From a virus: a stretch of DNA of 25,614 nt. The translations under genes and the position numbers were made by a program. Positions 1-6,830 of this stretch are shown here, one piece after another. The notes beneath the pieces are model-generated. The model was not told the DNA's origin, did no database searches, and saw only the letters and a list, made by a program, of their open reading frames with translations. Where the stretch lies: positions 1 through 25,614 of IMG/VR virus record IMGVR_UViG_3300028548_002083, one strand, 5' to 3'. Each line of letters begins with the position of its first letter. Position 1 is the first letter of the stretch.

Positions 1-48
1 CCAAAAGTAAAAGCAATCCTTGATGTTGAAAGGAAAAAAAGCAATTAA
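1..48 (+). CDS. 3' end of prohead protease gene (continues from 24706 across the junction)
   Basis: The first 16 codons read in frame as the last 15 residues of the XkdF-like protease plus its TAA stop at 46-48. This is the same DNA as 25516-25563 and is not a separate gene. It appears partial only because the circle was opened here. Confidence 0.9.
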   Translation, partial: PKVKAILDVERKKSN

Positions 49-99
49 CATCTATTAACTTACGGAAAAACAATTCAAAAAACTAAAATGGAAAACATT
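1..99. repeat. Exact 99-bp terminal redundancy (circular closure), left copy
   Basis: Bases 1-99 are identical to 25516-25614. An exact repeat of 99 bp at both contig ends is what a de Bruijn assembler leaves when it closes a circle or a circularly permuted molecule with a k-mer of 99. I therefore read it as an assembly overlap, not a biological terminal repeat. The non-redundant genome is 25,515 bp. The repeat spans the end of the protease gene, the intergenic leader and the first four codons of the scaffold gene. Confidence 0.95.
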
Positions 100-648
100 T
101 ACAACAAAATGAAAGATTTGTTCGGTATTACTGAAGAACTTTCAGAAGAAACAAAAATGATGGCAGAAGCCTATCTTGTAGATGGTACAACCATCAAAAC
201 AGATTCAGACAGATTTGAAGAAGGTTCAATGGTGTTTGTAGTTGGTGAAGATGAAGAAAGAATGGCTTTGCCTTCTGGAACATATGAACTACAAGATGGA
301 GCAGTCATAGAAGTTGTTGATGGTGAAATCACAACACTTCGATCACCAGAAGCATCAGAAGATGCAGTTGAAGAAGATATGTCTTCAAAAGAAACTGAAG
401 TTGATTTGTCAAACTATATGACAAAGGCTGATGGATTTGAACTTGGCAAGATGATAACTGAAGCAATTGAATTAAAAGTTTCTGAATTAATGGAAGTTCA
501 TAATACTGAACTTGAAAAGGTGAAGAAATTATCAGCAGCCAAAACATTTAAGTCAACACCTAAATCAAAGAAATTTGTGGAAACAAAAAAATCTGATGGT
601 TTAGATGAAAGAATTTTCGCAATTTTTAACAAAACAAAAAACAAATAA
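88..648 (+). CDS. Capsid scaffolding protein (putative)
   Basis: This 186-aa, strongly acidic protein lies between the prohead protease and the major capsid protein, the classical scaffold position. Residues about 40-85 are rich in Gly, Val and acidic residues (GSMVFVVGEDE, then EVVDGEI) and look like a small beta-barrel. Residues about 115-150 are predicted helical or coiled-coil (TKADGFELGKMITEAIELKV onward), and the tail is Lys-rich, as expected for the capsid-binding end of scaffolds. The start follows an A-rich leader without a Shine-Dalgarno sequence. The stop is one base away from the capsid ATG at 650. The role is inferred from position and shape; I see no catalytic motif. Its first codons also occur at 25603-25614. 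Confidence 0.65.
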   Translation: MENIYNKMKDLFGITEELSEETKMMAEAYLVDGTTIKTDSDRFEEGSMVFVVGEDEERMALPSGTYELQDGAVIEVVDGEITTLRSPEASEDAVEEDMSSKETEVDLSNYMTKADGFELGKMITEAIELKVSELMEVHNTELEKVKKLSAAKTFKSTPKSKKFVETKKSDGLDERIFAIFNKTKNK

Positions 649-649
649 A

Positions 650-1618
650 ATGTCAAATAAACAACACAATTTTACATCCCCTCAAGCACCAGCAGTTGCT
701 GGTTCTTGGTCATATGCTGGTGAATTAGCTTTACCTTATGTTCACGCTGCAGTATTGTCTGCTCCTACTTTACACGGTGGAAATGTTATGCTTTTAGATG
801 GTGTTCGCTATCAAGCAATTATTCCAGTTATGGCAAATGGTGGATTAATACAAGCAGCAGCTTGTGATTTTGCAACAACATCAACAACTACATTGACTGA
901 ATCAATTTTGATGGTTACTGCACAAATGGTGAATCTTCAACTTTGTAAGCAATCATTCAACAATTCAGATGCAATTGGTGCTGGTGCTGCTCAAGCTTGG
1001 TGGCAAGGTGATGCTTATTCAAATGAACAAGGTGTTCCAGATGATTTTGCTGATGCGTTAATGCTTTATGTTGCAAAACAAGTACAAGCAGATATTGAAA
1101 ACAATATTTGGATGGGTAATTCAACTGGTTCAGCATTCGTTGCTTTCAATGGTTTGAAATTAGCATCTGGAAATACTGCTGGTGCAACTGATTTAGTAGG
1201 TGACATCATAACTGCTGCAAATGTAATTGCTGGACTTCAAGGTATAGTGACTGCAATTCCTGCTGGACTTGTAGGTGATTTTGAAAATGTTTCTATATAT
1301 GTTAATCCAATCACAATTTCTGCTTATAATCTTGCAATAGGTCAAGTTGGAAATGGTTACAACAATGCAGTTGTAGGTGCTGGTGAAACAAGATTCTTAG
1401 GATATAAACTTGTTTCTGCTCCAGGTATTGCAGCAGGTGAGGCTTGTGTTGCATCTAAATTCAATTTATTTGTAGGAATTGGAACAACAGATTCTGATTC
1501 AATGGCACAGGTTCTTGATATGACACCATTAGATGGTTCGAACAATTGGAGGTTATCAATGAGGTTTGCAGTTGGAACACAAGTTGGTGTTGCTGCTGAT
1601 GTAATCTGGTTCGTATAA
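650..1618 (+). CDS. Major capsid protein
   Basis: The 322-aa protein follows protease and scaffold, as the major capsid protein does in HK97-fold phages. An in-frame ATG exists at 605, but it lies inside the scaffold gene. The ATG at 650, one base after the scaffold stop, gives a clean start (MSNKQHNFTSPQAP). The sequence is rich in Ala, Gly, Val and Asn with few charges, typical of shell proteins. It shows the helix-rich middle (DDFADALMLYVAKQVQADIE), a segment like a capsid P-domain (NVSIYVNPITISAYNLAIGQ) and a beta-rich end with WRLSMRFAVGTQVGVA. No signal or membrane segment is seen. The assignment rests on order, size and composition, since HK97-type capsid proteins diverge beyond simple motifs. 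Confidence 0.8.
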   Translation: MSNKQHNFTSPQAPAVAGSWSYAGELALPYVHAAVLSAPTLHGGNVMLLDGVRYQAIIPVMANGGLIQAAACDFATTSTTTLTESILMVTAQMVNLQLCKQSFNNSDAIGAGAAQAWWQGDAYSNEQGVPDDFADALMLYVAKQVQADIENNIWMGNSTGSAFVAFNGLKLASGNTAGATDLVGDIITAANVIAGLQGIVTAIPAGLVGDFENVSIYVNPITISAYNLAIGQVGNGYNNAVVGAGETRFLGYKLVSAPGIAAGEACVASKFNLFVGIGTTDSDSMAQVLDMTPLDGSNNWRLSMRFAVGTQVGVAADVIWFV

Positions 1619-1629
1619 CATTTGAATAA

Positions 1630-1655
1630 GAAGGAGGTATTGAATTACATCCTTC
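1630..1655 (+). other. Hairpin containing AAGGAGGT between capsid and tail tube genes
   Basis: GAAGGAGGT (1630-1638) can pair with ACATCCTTC (1647-1655), eight of nine positions, around an 8-nt loop. It is not followed by a clean T tract, so it is at best a weak attenuator or an mRNA-stabilising stem. It contains a perfect-looking Shine-Dalgarno string, but this is about 45 nt from the next ATG and is probably not a ribosome site. Confidence 0.35.
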
Positions 1656-1683
1656 CATTCTTTAACTTAAAACAAAAACAACA

Positions 1684-2283
1684 ATGGCAAATTGTTTAAT
1701 TTCTTCAGGTCGTGGGCATTTTTGTCAAGGACAGGTTGGAGGTATAAAAACCATATTTCTTGCAAACTGGTATAGTGATAATAAGATTATCAGCGTGACT
1801 GCTGATGCTGATACTGGTATTGTTAGTGCATTAACACAAGCAACTGATCCAACACCAACTGCATTACAATTTTTTCAGTTTGATTTGGACAGACAAACAT
1901 CTTCTTTAAACCAAACAATCACAACTGGTGGTGGTGGTGCAATCAATTATGAACAAGCACTTGATGTACATATGTCACACGATTCACAGAAATCTTGGGC
2001 AAGAATGCAGAATGTGACTGAAGGTGTTTTTCAAGTTATCATCTTAGATAACAATGGAGTGTATTATTTAGCAGGTGTAGATAATGGAATCAGCGTTACT
2101 GGTGGGACATATGCTCACGGAGGTGATGTAGCTTTCACAGACTATGTTGGTTATATTATGCAAATGGTAGGTTCTGAACCTTTTCCAGCATTCAATTTAT
2201 CAACGGTTAATCCATTCACAGCTACTGCATTTACTACTCAAATTGCATTGAATATAGCTACATACAATGAACCACAATTATAG
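1684..2283 (+). CDS. Major tail tube protein (probable)
   Basis: This 199-aa protein has the size and feel of a siphovirus tail tube subunit. Residues about 60-95 contain FFQFDLDRQTSS, TITTGGGGA and NYEQALDVHM. The C-terminal half has VIILDNNGVYYLAGVDNGIS, then TGGT, then DYVGYIMQMVGSEPFPAF. The pattern of an element naming the ligand-free 'DNNG.YYL.G..NG...TGGT' stretch followed by 'GY.....G.EP.P' is one I associate with tail tube proteins of Bacteroidota phages. It is 65 nt downstream of the capsid gene and is followed by the strongest terminator in the genome, which fits a pair of highly made virion proteins. A head decoration protein is the main alternative, because the gene sits beside the capsid gene rather than in the tail block. 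Confidence 0.55.
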   Translation: MANCLISSGRGHFCQGQVGGIKTIFLANWYSDNKIISVTADADTGIVSALTQATDPTPTALQFFQFDLDRQTSSLNQTITTGGGGAINYEQALDVHMSHDSQKSWARMQNVTEGVFQVIILDNNGVYYLAGVDNGISVTGGTYAHGGDVAFTDYVGYIMQMVGSEPFPAFNLSTVNPFTATAFTTQIALNIATYNEPQL

Positions 2284-2302
2284 TTGATAGATTTACATTA
2301 AT

Positions 2303-2346
2303 AAAAAAACAAGATGGTGGTGGTTAATTCCATCACCATTTTTTTA
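2303..2346 (+). terminator. Intrinsic (rho-independent) terminator after the capsid/tail tube genes
   Basis: ATGGTGGTGG (2314-2323) pairs with CCATCACCAT (2330-2339), ten positions including one G-U wobble, around the loop TTAATT. A run of T (2339-2345) follows, and an A-rich run (2303-2309) precedes it. This is a well-formed terminator placed about 30 nt after the stop of the tail tube gene. It ends the protease-scaffold-capsid-tail tube transcript. Confidence 0.85.
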
Positions 2347-2358
2347 TATCTTTACTTT

Positions 2359-2526
2359 ATGAGAATTAAAAAAGAATTTATTGGAAGCATAATTCACAAA
2401 GGTCGTGTGAAAATTCACCTTCGTGAAGTTGTAACAGAATCAACAATGGAAAGATTGAAAGCTGAATTTCCACAATTTTTGGAAGAAGACAAACCAAAGA
2501 AGAAAAAGAAAGATGTTACATCTTAG
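2359..2526 (+). CDS. Small basic-tailed protein of the head module, unknown function
   Basis: The frame is open from an ATG at 2314, but that ATG is the first base of the terminator stem, so the start is placed at the next in-frame ATG at 2359. The resulting 55-aa protein begins MRIKKEFIGSIIHKG and reads like one short beta-rich domain with a helix (TESTMERLKAEFPQFLEED) and a Lys-rich end (KPKKKKKDV). It overlaps the next gene by 14 nt, implying co-translation. Its place between capsid/tail tube and portal suggests a virion or assembly accessory. I do not recognise a catalytic motif. Confidence 0.65.
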   Translation: MRIKKEFIGSIIHKGRVKIHLREVVTESTMERLKAEFPQFLEEDKPKKKKKDVTS

Positions 2527-3013
2527 AAGTTCAAATGGTTTTCTGAATGTGTTTTCTTTGGATGTTTATTCAAGGGTATATGCCAACACCATTTCAAATT
2601 TTGGAAGGCAAGTTGCAAACACAAGACAATACACACCAAACTTCAATTCTGATTATACTGGTTTCATATATTACATAAAACTAATTGACCAACTTTCACA
2701 AGAAGTTTATTGGTCAAGTTTATATAGTGATTATTCTGATAAGAACTATCCAAGAGCATTGCAATTTAAAGTATATCTTGATGACTTTGTTGGTGATTAT
2801 CATATCAACATCAAAACAACTGGATTGTTTGATTATGAAATATATCTTGGGCAAACTGGTGCAACACATTCTGATGATTCATTGATTAATGGAATGGTCA
2901 CAAATGGAATGGCACTTGTTCACAATGACAATTTCAAAAATGACTACTTCCAGAATTCACAGAATGGTGTAGAACCAACAATTATTCCATCTTCAATATC
3001 TTACAATGGCTAA
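2513..3013 (+). CDS. Putative virion protein upstream of portal, unknown function
   Basis: This is a 166-aa protein rich in aromatic residues, Asn and Ser, with a beta-strand-rich look (YTGFIYYIKLIDQLSQEVYW; FKVYLDDFVGDYHINIKTTG; LFDYEIYLGQTG). There are no membrane segments or Cys clusters. It overlaps both neighbours (14 nt upstream, 8 nt into the portal gene), so it is part of the head operon. Composition and location fit a structural or head-completion protein. I cannot name a family. Confidence 0.65.
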   Translation: MLHLRSSNGFLNVFSLDVYSRVYANTISNFGRQVANTRQYTPNFNSDYTGFIYYIKLIDQLSQEVYWSSLYSDYSDKNYPRALQFKVYLDDFVGDYHINIKTTGLFDYEIYLGQTGATHSDDSLINGMVTNGMALVHNDNFKNDYFQNSQNGVEPTIIPSSISYNG

Positions 3014-5075
3014 AAAAACACAACCATCTTCAGAATATATGTTCAATTCTATGGGATCAAGTTATTCAATGACTGATTCACAAGAAATTGAAAAGCGTGG
3101 TTCTGATTTCATATGGTATGGAGCAGACAATTTGTTCCCACAGCACACAATAAACTTGTATCAAAATTCTGCAACACAAAATGCATTGGTGAATTCAATT
3201 TCAGCTTGGATATATGGTGGTGGAATAGATGCAAAAAACAAAGCAAATCATCCTGAAGATTGGATGAAGTTCAACAAATTAATTAATCACAAAATTGGAA
3301 AGAATGACATCCAATTGATGTGTATGGATTTGAAACTTCACGGAGGTTTTTACATATCAATAAGTTATTCTGTGGACAGAACAGAAATTGTTGATATGGA
3401 AGTGCTACCATTTGAAACAATGCGTTCAGGTGATACAAATGAAGATGGTGGTGTTGATTGGTATTATCATTCATACAATTGGAGTGCTGGTGCAAGGGTT
3501 AAAACTACAAAACATCGGTCATTCAATCCATCGGAAAAAGCCACATATCCAAATCAAGTGTTGTGTGTGAAGATGAATTCTGTTGGTTCATACTATTATC
3601 CTAAACCAGATTATATTGGTGCCTGGAATTATATTGAACTTGATGTAAATGTTGCTCAATTCCATTTATCACAGATTGAGAATGGTCTTGCACCAAGTTT
3701 CATCATCAGTTTTGCAAATGGAATTCCACCAAGACAAAAGCGTGAAGAAATAAAAAGAACTATTGAAGCTGAACTTTCAGGTTCAAGAAATGCAGGAAAG
3801 TTTCTTTGTACATTTTCAGATGGTAAAGATACAACACCAGAAATTCAAGCTGTTCCTTTAAGTGATGCAGACAAACAATTCCAATTCTTATCAACTGAAA
3901 TCACTTCAAAGATAATGGTTGGAAATCGTGTTGTTTCACCAAGATTGTTTGGTGTCAATACTGATGGTGGTGGACTTGGAAACAATGCAGAAGAACTTCA
4001 AATTGCATCAGCTATATTTGAACAGACAGTCATTGATCCATTCAGAGATGTCATCATTGATGCTTTAAAAATGTTAATGGCTGAAAGTGGTGTGAATTTA
4101 GATATATTCTTTGAACCATTTGACTTGTTTAAGACTGAATTCACAAACACAGAAGCAGAAGTGATTGATAATGAAATTGCAGTTGATGTGATTCCAAATG
4201 CAAAAGCAACAATATCAGATGAAGTTGGTGGTGTAGTTGAAGAAGCTGAAACAGAAAAAGTTGATGCATCTTATAATGGTGCGCAAATTAGTTCAGCAAT
4301 TGACATAGTTGCAAAGGTTCAAGAAGGTGTCTTGACAGAAGAACAAGCAGTTGTTTTCTTGGTTCAATTCTTACAACTACCATTGGAAGTTGCACAAGGT
4401 TTCTTCAAGGGTGCTGGTCAATCACTTCTTGAAACAATGTCAGCAAAAAAAAAAGATGAAAGACCACATTTAAGTGATGAACAAGCAGAATTTTTCTTGT
4501 CTAAACTTGAAGAATGTTCTGAAGAAAATGACAATGAAGTTTGGGAATTAATTTCTGAAGATAAAATTAATACAAAAGAAGAACTTCACAAGTTTGCAAA
4601 CAAGATGCCAACTGAATCAATGGCTGATGCAGATGCAAAGTCTTCAAATGATGTTGGTCTTTACAAAGTTAGATACGCATATCAGAAGACTTCAAACACA
4701 CCAAACAAACCTGGTAATGGTTCAAGACAATTCTGTGAAAAAATGATGAATTGGTCAAGGGCTGGTCTTGAATGGCGTTTGGAAGATATTAATGAAATGT
4801 CATCAGATGGAATCAATGGTGATTTTGCTGAAAAAGGACAATCATCTTATTCGCTCTTTGAATGGAAAGGTGGTTGTTATTGCAGACACGGTTGGTTAAG
4901 AAGAATCTATTTCAGAAAGTCAAATCCAGATGGAACATTTATGCCAAACAAAGGATTGACAAATGAAACAAGGGTTGGAAACAATCCATTCATTGTTCAA
5001 AAAGGTACAGAATCTATTGCACCTTATGACACACCAAATAACGGAAAAGTTAATCCACCATTTATGAAATCCTAA
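3006..5075 (+). CDS. Portal protein with fused C-terminal Cys-containing domain
   Basis: The 689-aa product opens with motifs typical of Bacteroidota phage portals: WYGADNLFPQ (37-46) and SATQNALVNSISAWIYGGGI (55-74). A long alpha/beta portal core runs to about residue 400, including the wing/stem region with LSGSRNAGKF and NTDGGGLGNNAEEL. The portal forms the dodecameric DNA gate at one capsid vertex. Simple portals are about 400-520 aa; this one carries extra sequence. After an acidic linker (about 400-550) comes a second domain at about 550-665 with SRQFC (573-577), WRLEDINEMS and GGCYCRH (C624, C626, H628). This C-terminal unit resembles the Cys/His-bearing domains attached to head-morphogenesis or XkdF-type proteins in related phages, which is inference. 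Placement after the capsid gene is unusual. Confidence 0.8.
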   Translation: MAKKTQPSSEYMFNSMGSSYSMTDSQEIEKRGSDFIWYGADNLFPQHTINLYQNSATQNALVNSISAWIYGGGIDAKNKANHPEDWMKFNKLINHKIGKNDIQLMCMDLKLHGGFYISISYSVDRTEIVDMEVLPFETMRSGDTNEDGGVDWYYHSYNWSAGARVKTTKHRSFNPSEKATYPNQVLCVKMNSVGSYYYPKPDYIGAWNYIELDVNVAQFHLSQIENGLAPSFIISFANGIPPRQKREEIKRTIEAELSGSRNAGKFLCTFSDGKDTTPEIQAVPLSDADKQFQFLSTEITSKIMVGNRVVSPRLFGVNTDGGGLGNNAEELQIASAIFEQTVIDPFRDVIIDALKMLMAESGVNLDIFFEPFDLFKTEFTNTEAEVIDNEIAVDVIPNAKATISDEVGGVVEEAETEKVDASYNGAQISSAIDIVAKVQEGVLTEEQAVVFLVQFLQLPLEVAQGFFKGAGQSLLETMSAKKKDERPHLSDEQAEFFLSKLEECSEENDNEVWELISEDKINTKEELHKFANKMPTESMADADAKSSNDVGLYKVRYAYQKTSNTPNKPGNGSRQFCEKMMNWSRAGLEWRLEDINEMSSDGINGDFAEKGQSSYSLFEWKGGCYCRHGWLRRIYFRKSNPDGTFMPNKGLTNETRVGNNPFIVQKGTESIAPYDTPNNGKVNPPFMKS

Positions 5076-5078
5076 ATT

Positions 5079-5642
5079 ATGGCACTACCAACACAAGTCA
5101 TCTATATTGATGCAACTTATATAAAAGCATATTCACATCTTGATGGTTCAATAGATGAAAAGGATTTGTTGCCTTCAATTATTCAAGCACAAGACAGTCA
5201 GATTCAACCAATTCTTGGAACAGATTTGTTCAATGCTTTGAAAACAAAAATTACTGCTGGAACAATTGCAGGAAATTATGAAACACTTCTTCAGGATTAT
5301 GTTCAAATGGCAACATTAAAATGGACATTGGTAAACTTCTATCCGTATCTTCAAGGTAAAATTCTAAATGGAACTATTGGATCAAGGAATGTGGACAATA
5401 TTACAGCACTTTCACAATCTGAAGTGATGAGATTGGTTGACATTGAAAGAGATAATGCACAATTTTACACAGAAAGATTGATTCAATACTTGACAAACAA
5501 CACTACATTGTTTCCAGAATACGCATCAAATACTGGTTCAGACATTTATCCAGAAACACAAACATATGCAGAAGCAGGTTTGACAATTTCAGGATCACAA
5601 AGAGGAATCAACAAATTGGCAAATTGGAATTGCTGTAAATAG
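5079..5642 (+). CDS. Head-tail connector (adaptor) protein
   Basis: The 187-aa protein begins three nt after the portal stop. Its N-terminal part is helical with YIKAYSHLDGSIDEKDLLPS, IQAQDSQIQPILGTDLF and YETLLQDYVQMATLKW. This is the pattern I associate with the gp6/gp15-like connector proteins of Bacteroidota phages (DUF6712-type), which bind under the portal as a ring. A second half of lower conservation contains SEVMRLVDIERDNAQFYTERL. The size matches the family. Position directly after the portal supports the role. Confidence 0.7.
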   Translation: MALPTQVIYIDATYIKAYSHLDGSIDEKDLLPSIIQAQDSQIQPILGTDLFNALKTKITAGTIAGNYETLLQDYVQMATLKWTLVNFYPYLQGKILNGTIGSRNVDNITALSQSEVMRLVDIERDNAQFYTERLIQYLTNNTTLFPEYASNTGSDIYPETQTYAEAGLTISGSQRGINKLANWNCCK

Positions 5643-5750
5643 ATGCCTGGAAGAAAGAAAGGTTGCAAAGGCAATCAAGAAAAAAAGAAAATTAACAAGA
5701 AATTGTTGGAACTATACTTGAAAAAAAGAAATGAAATCAACAATAAATGA
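5643..5750 (+). CDS. 35-aa Lys-rich microprotein, unknown function
   Basis: A short ORF starts at ATG 5643, directly after the connector stop. It encodes a very basic peptide beginning MPGRKKGCKGNQEKKK with a short helix (KKLLELYLKKR). It is followed by, and overlaps for 20 nt, another small ORF. It fills a gap that would otherwise be non-coding in a genome with almost no gaps. It could be a small nucleic-acid-binding protein or a spacer. I give it moderate confidence because of its size. Confidence 0.45.
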   Translation: MPGRKKGCKGNQEKKKINKKLLELYLKKRNEINNK

Positions 5751-5886
5751 ATTAGCATCATTTAATACAATCAATGTTTGTGCAATTACAGTTCCCTTGA
5801 TGGACATTGAAAGCGTTCTTACAATACTTGTGCTGTGTTCAGTCTTGATATACAATATTAAAAAGATAGTGACTAAAAACGATTGA
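5731..5886 (+). CDS. 51-aa single-pass membrane protein, possible lysis accessory
   Basis: The ORF runs from ATG 5731 to TGA 5886. It ends one base before the endolysin ATG and overlaps the preceding micro-ORF by 20 nt. The product has a polar N-terminus, one hydrophobic segment (VLTILVLCSVLIYNI, residues about 29-43) and a basic C-terminal tail (KKIVTKND), the topology of a small N-out/C-in membrane protein. Position directly before the M15 peptidase suggests a pinholin-like, spanin-like or regulatory lysis protein; the sequence alone cannot decide. Confidence 0.55.
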   Translation: MKSTINELASFNTINVCAITVPLMDIESVLTILVLCSVLIYNIKKIVTKND

Positions 5887-5887
5887 A

Positions 5888-6238
5888 ATGAAGTATTTTA
5901 AAGAATCAGAATTTGAATGTGATGGTGTCAATTGTTTTCAAGAAATGGATTCAAATCTTTTGGTTATGTTGGAAGAAGCAAGAAACATTTCTGAAACACC
6001 ATTCAACATCACTTCTTCTTTCAGGACTGAAGAACACAATGCAAAGATTGGTGGCAAAATGAATTCTTCACATTTGCGTGGATGTGCTGTTGATATTGCT
6101 TGTGATAATTCTTCACAAAGATTGTTGATACTTGATGCATTAATAATTGCAGGATTCACAAGAATTGGAATTGCCAAGACATTTATTCATTGTGATAATG
6201 ATATGACATTGCCACAAGAAGTTCTTTGGACATACTAA
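5888..6238 (+). CDS. M15-family peptidase endolysin
   Basis: This 116-aa zinc peptidase belongs to the Peptidase_M15 (D-Ala-D-Ala carboxypeptidase-like) group that phages use to cut peptidoglycan cross-links. The sequence shows SSFRTEEHN (43-51), the zinc motif SSHLRGCAVD (60-69, ligands H62 and D69) and IHCD (100-103, ligand H101), all in the expected order. It is a single catalytic domain with no wall-binding domain and no signal peptide, so it needs a holin for release. It sits between two small membrane proteins, forming a lysis cassette. Confidence 0.9.
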   Translation: MKYFKESEFECDGVNCFQEMDSNLLVMLEEARNISETPFNITSSFRTEEHNAKIGGKMNSSHLRGCAVDIACDNSSQRLLILDALIIAGFTRIGIAKTFIHCDNDMTLPQEVLWTY

Positions 6239-6251
6239 ACAAACAAACAAG

Positions 6252-6482
6252 ATGATAAAATCTAACATTATAAAAGAAGCACTTTCAATTCTTCCAGATT
6301 TATTCAAGGATAAGAACAAGAAGTGGAGTGCAAAAAGAACAATTAGTGGTGTTCTTGTTGGTGTAATTTCAACATACCTTCAAACAAATCCGTTGAATTG
6401 GATGGTTGTGTGTTTTACTTTGGTTGCAGTTCTTCCATTATGTCTTTCATTCTTTGAAGGTAAAAGTTGCAAATGTAAATAA
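6252..6482 (+). CDS. Holin candidate (two TM segments)
   Basis: A 76-aa protein with an amphipathic or charged N-terminus (LPDLFKDKNKKWSAK), a first hydrophobic stretch (TISGVLVGVISTYLQ), a short turn (TNPLN) and a second (WMVVCFTLVAVLPLCLSFF), followed by a Cys/Lys tail (EGKSCKCK). Two TM segments and its place immediately after the M15 endolysin match a class II holin. Holins would form the lesions through which the endolysin reaches the wall. This is function by context and topology. Confidence 0.65.
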   Translation: MIKSNIIKEALSILPDLFKDKNKKWSAKRTISGVLVGVISTYLQTNPLNWMVVCFTLVAVLPLCLSFFEGKSCKCK

Positions 6483-6502
6483 AAACATTCCTTTATTTTT
6501 AT
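6477..6502 (+). terminator. Weak AT-only hairpin after the lysis genes
   Basis: ATAAAAA (6479-6485) can pair with TTTTTAT (6496-6502); an alternative register pairs AAATAAA (6477-6483) with TTTATTT (6492-6498). It overlaps the holin stop codon, and both arms are pure A/T. It could mark the end of the head-lysis transcript before the early promoter, but it is thermodynamically weak. Confidence 0.25.
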
Positions 6503-6535
6503 CAATGACAATCAATGATTGAAGCACTTTCATTG
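6502..6535. promoter_or_regulatory. Tandem TCAATGA repeats and palindrome upstream of the early promoter
   Basis: TCAATGA occurs at 6502-6508 and again at 6512-6518, ten bases apart, i.e. one helical turn. The second copy lies within a perfect 13-base palindrome (CAATCA-A-TGATTG, 6509-6521), and an inverted partial copy (TCATTG) lies at 6530-6535. The region is non-coding, lying between the lysis genes and the early operon. It is a candidate binding site for a regulator, possibly phage-encoded. Confidence 0.35.
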
Positions 6536-6564
6536 GAATACTTGTGAAGATTAGTGTACAATTA

Positions 6565-6595
6565 TTTGTACAATGAATTAAAAGGTGTATATTTG
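6565..6595 (+). promoter_or_regulatory. Bacteroidota-type promoter for the early operon, with TGTACAAT boxes
   Basis: TTTG at 6565-6568, a 19-bp spacer and TATATTTG at 6588-6595 match the primary-sigma consensus of Bacteroidota (TTG near -33, TAnnTTTG near -7) without mismatch. Transcription should start near 6600, about 20 nt before the ATG at 6620. The -33 element is embedded in repeated TGTACAAT boxes (6555-6562 and 6567-6574). The second is the core of the perfect palindrome TTGTACAA (6566-6573), a likely repressor operator. Confidence 0.8.
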
Positions 6596-6619
6596 AATAT
6601 CGAAAGCAATAAAGCTAAG

Positions 6620-6820
6620 ATGAAAAACAAGATTATGACTTATTTAGAAGATTCAAATTACTTAGAAGAATGTAATAACAGTTTAAAAAGTTTTTCAAAA
6701 GAGCAATTACTTGAAGAATTAGAGCAATTATTACTTTCAAAAACAGACAAAGGTGAAAGCCTAAAAAAATTAAGCGAATTTTATTCAAAAGGTGGTTTAA
6801 GAAACAGAAACTTATACTAA
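6620..6820 (+). CDS. First early gene product, unknown (66 aa)
   Basis: The frame is open from a GTG at 6554, but that start would lie upstream of the promoter's -33 box, so the ATG at 6620, just after the predicted transcription start, is chosen. The 66-aa protein is helical and charged (LEECNNSLKSFSKEQLLEEL; SKTDKGESLKKLSEF) with no recognisable domain. As the first product of the early operon it is a candidate host-takeover or regulatory factor. Confidence 0.6.
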   Translation: MKNKIMTYLEDSNYLEECNNSLKSFSKEQLLEELEQLLLSKTDKGESLKKLSEFYSKGGLRNRNLY

Positions 6821-6830
6821 AAAAAAGATT

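Noticed and set aside
1-99. Biological direct terminal repeats of the virion DNA
   Set aside because: A length of exactly 99 bp fits an assembly k-mer overlap, and the repeat lies inside structural genes rather than at a packaging site.
605-649. Upstream ATG 605 for the major capsid protein
   Set aside because: It lies inside the scaffold gene in another frame; ATG 650 is placed one base after the scaffold stop.
1631-1638. AAGGAGGT as a Shine-Dalgarno site for the tail tube gene
   Set aside because: It is about 45 nt from the ATG and is tied up in a hairpin; the host group rarely uses Shine-Dalgarno pairing.
6554-6619. Extended N-terminus from GTG 6554 for the first early gene
   Set aside because: It begins upstream of the promoter -33 element, so it would not be on the transcript made from that promoter.
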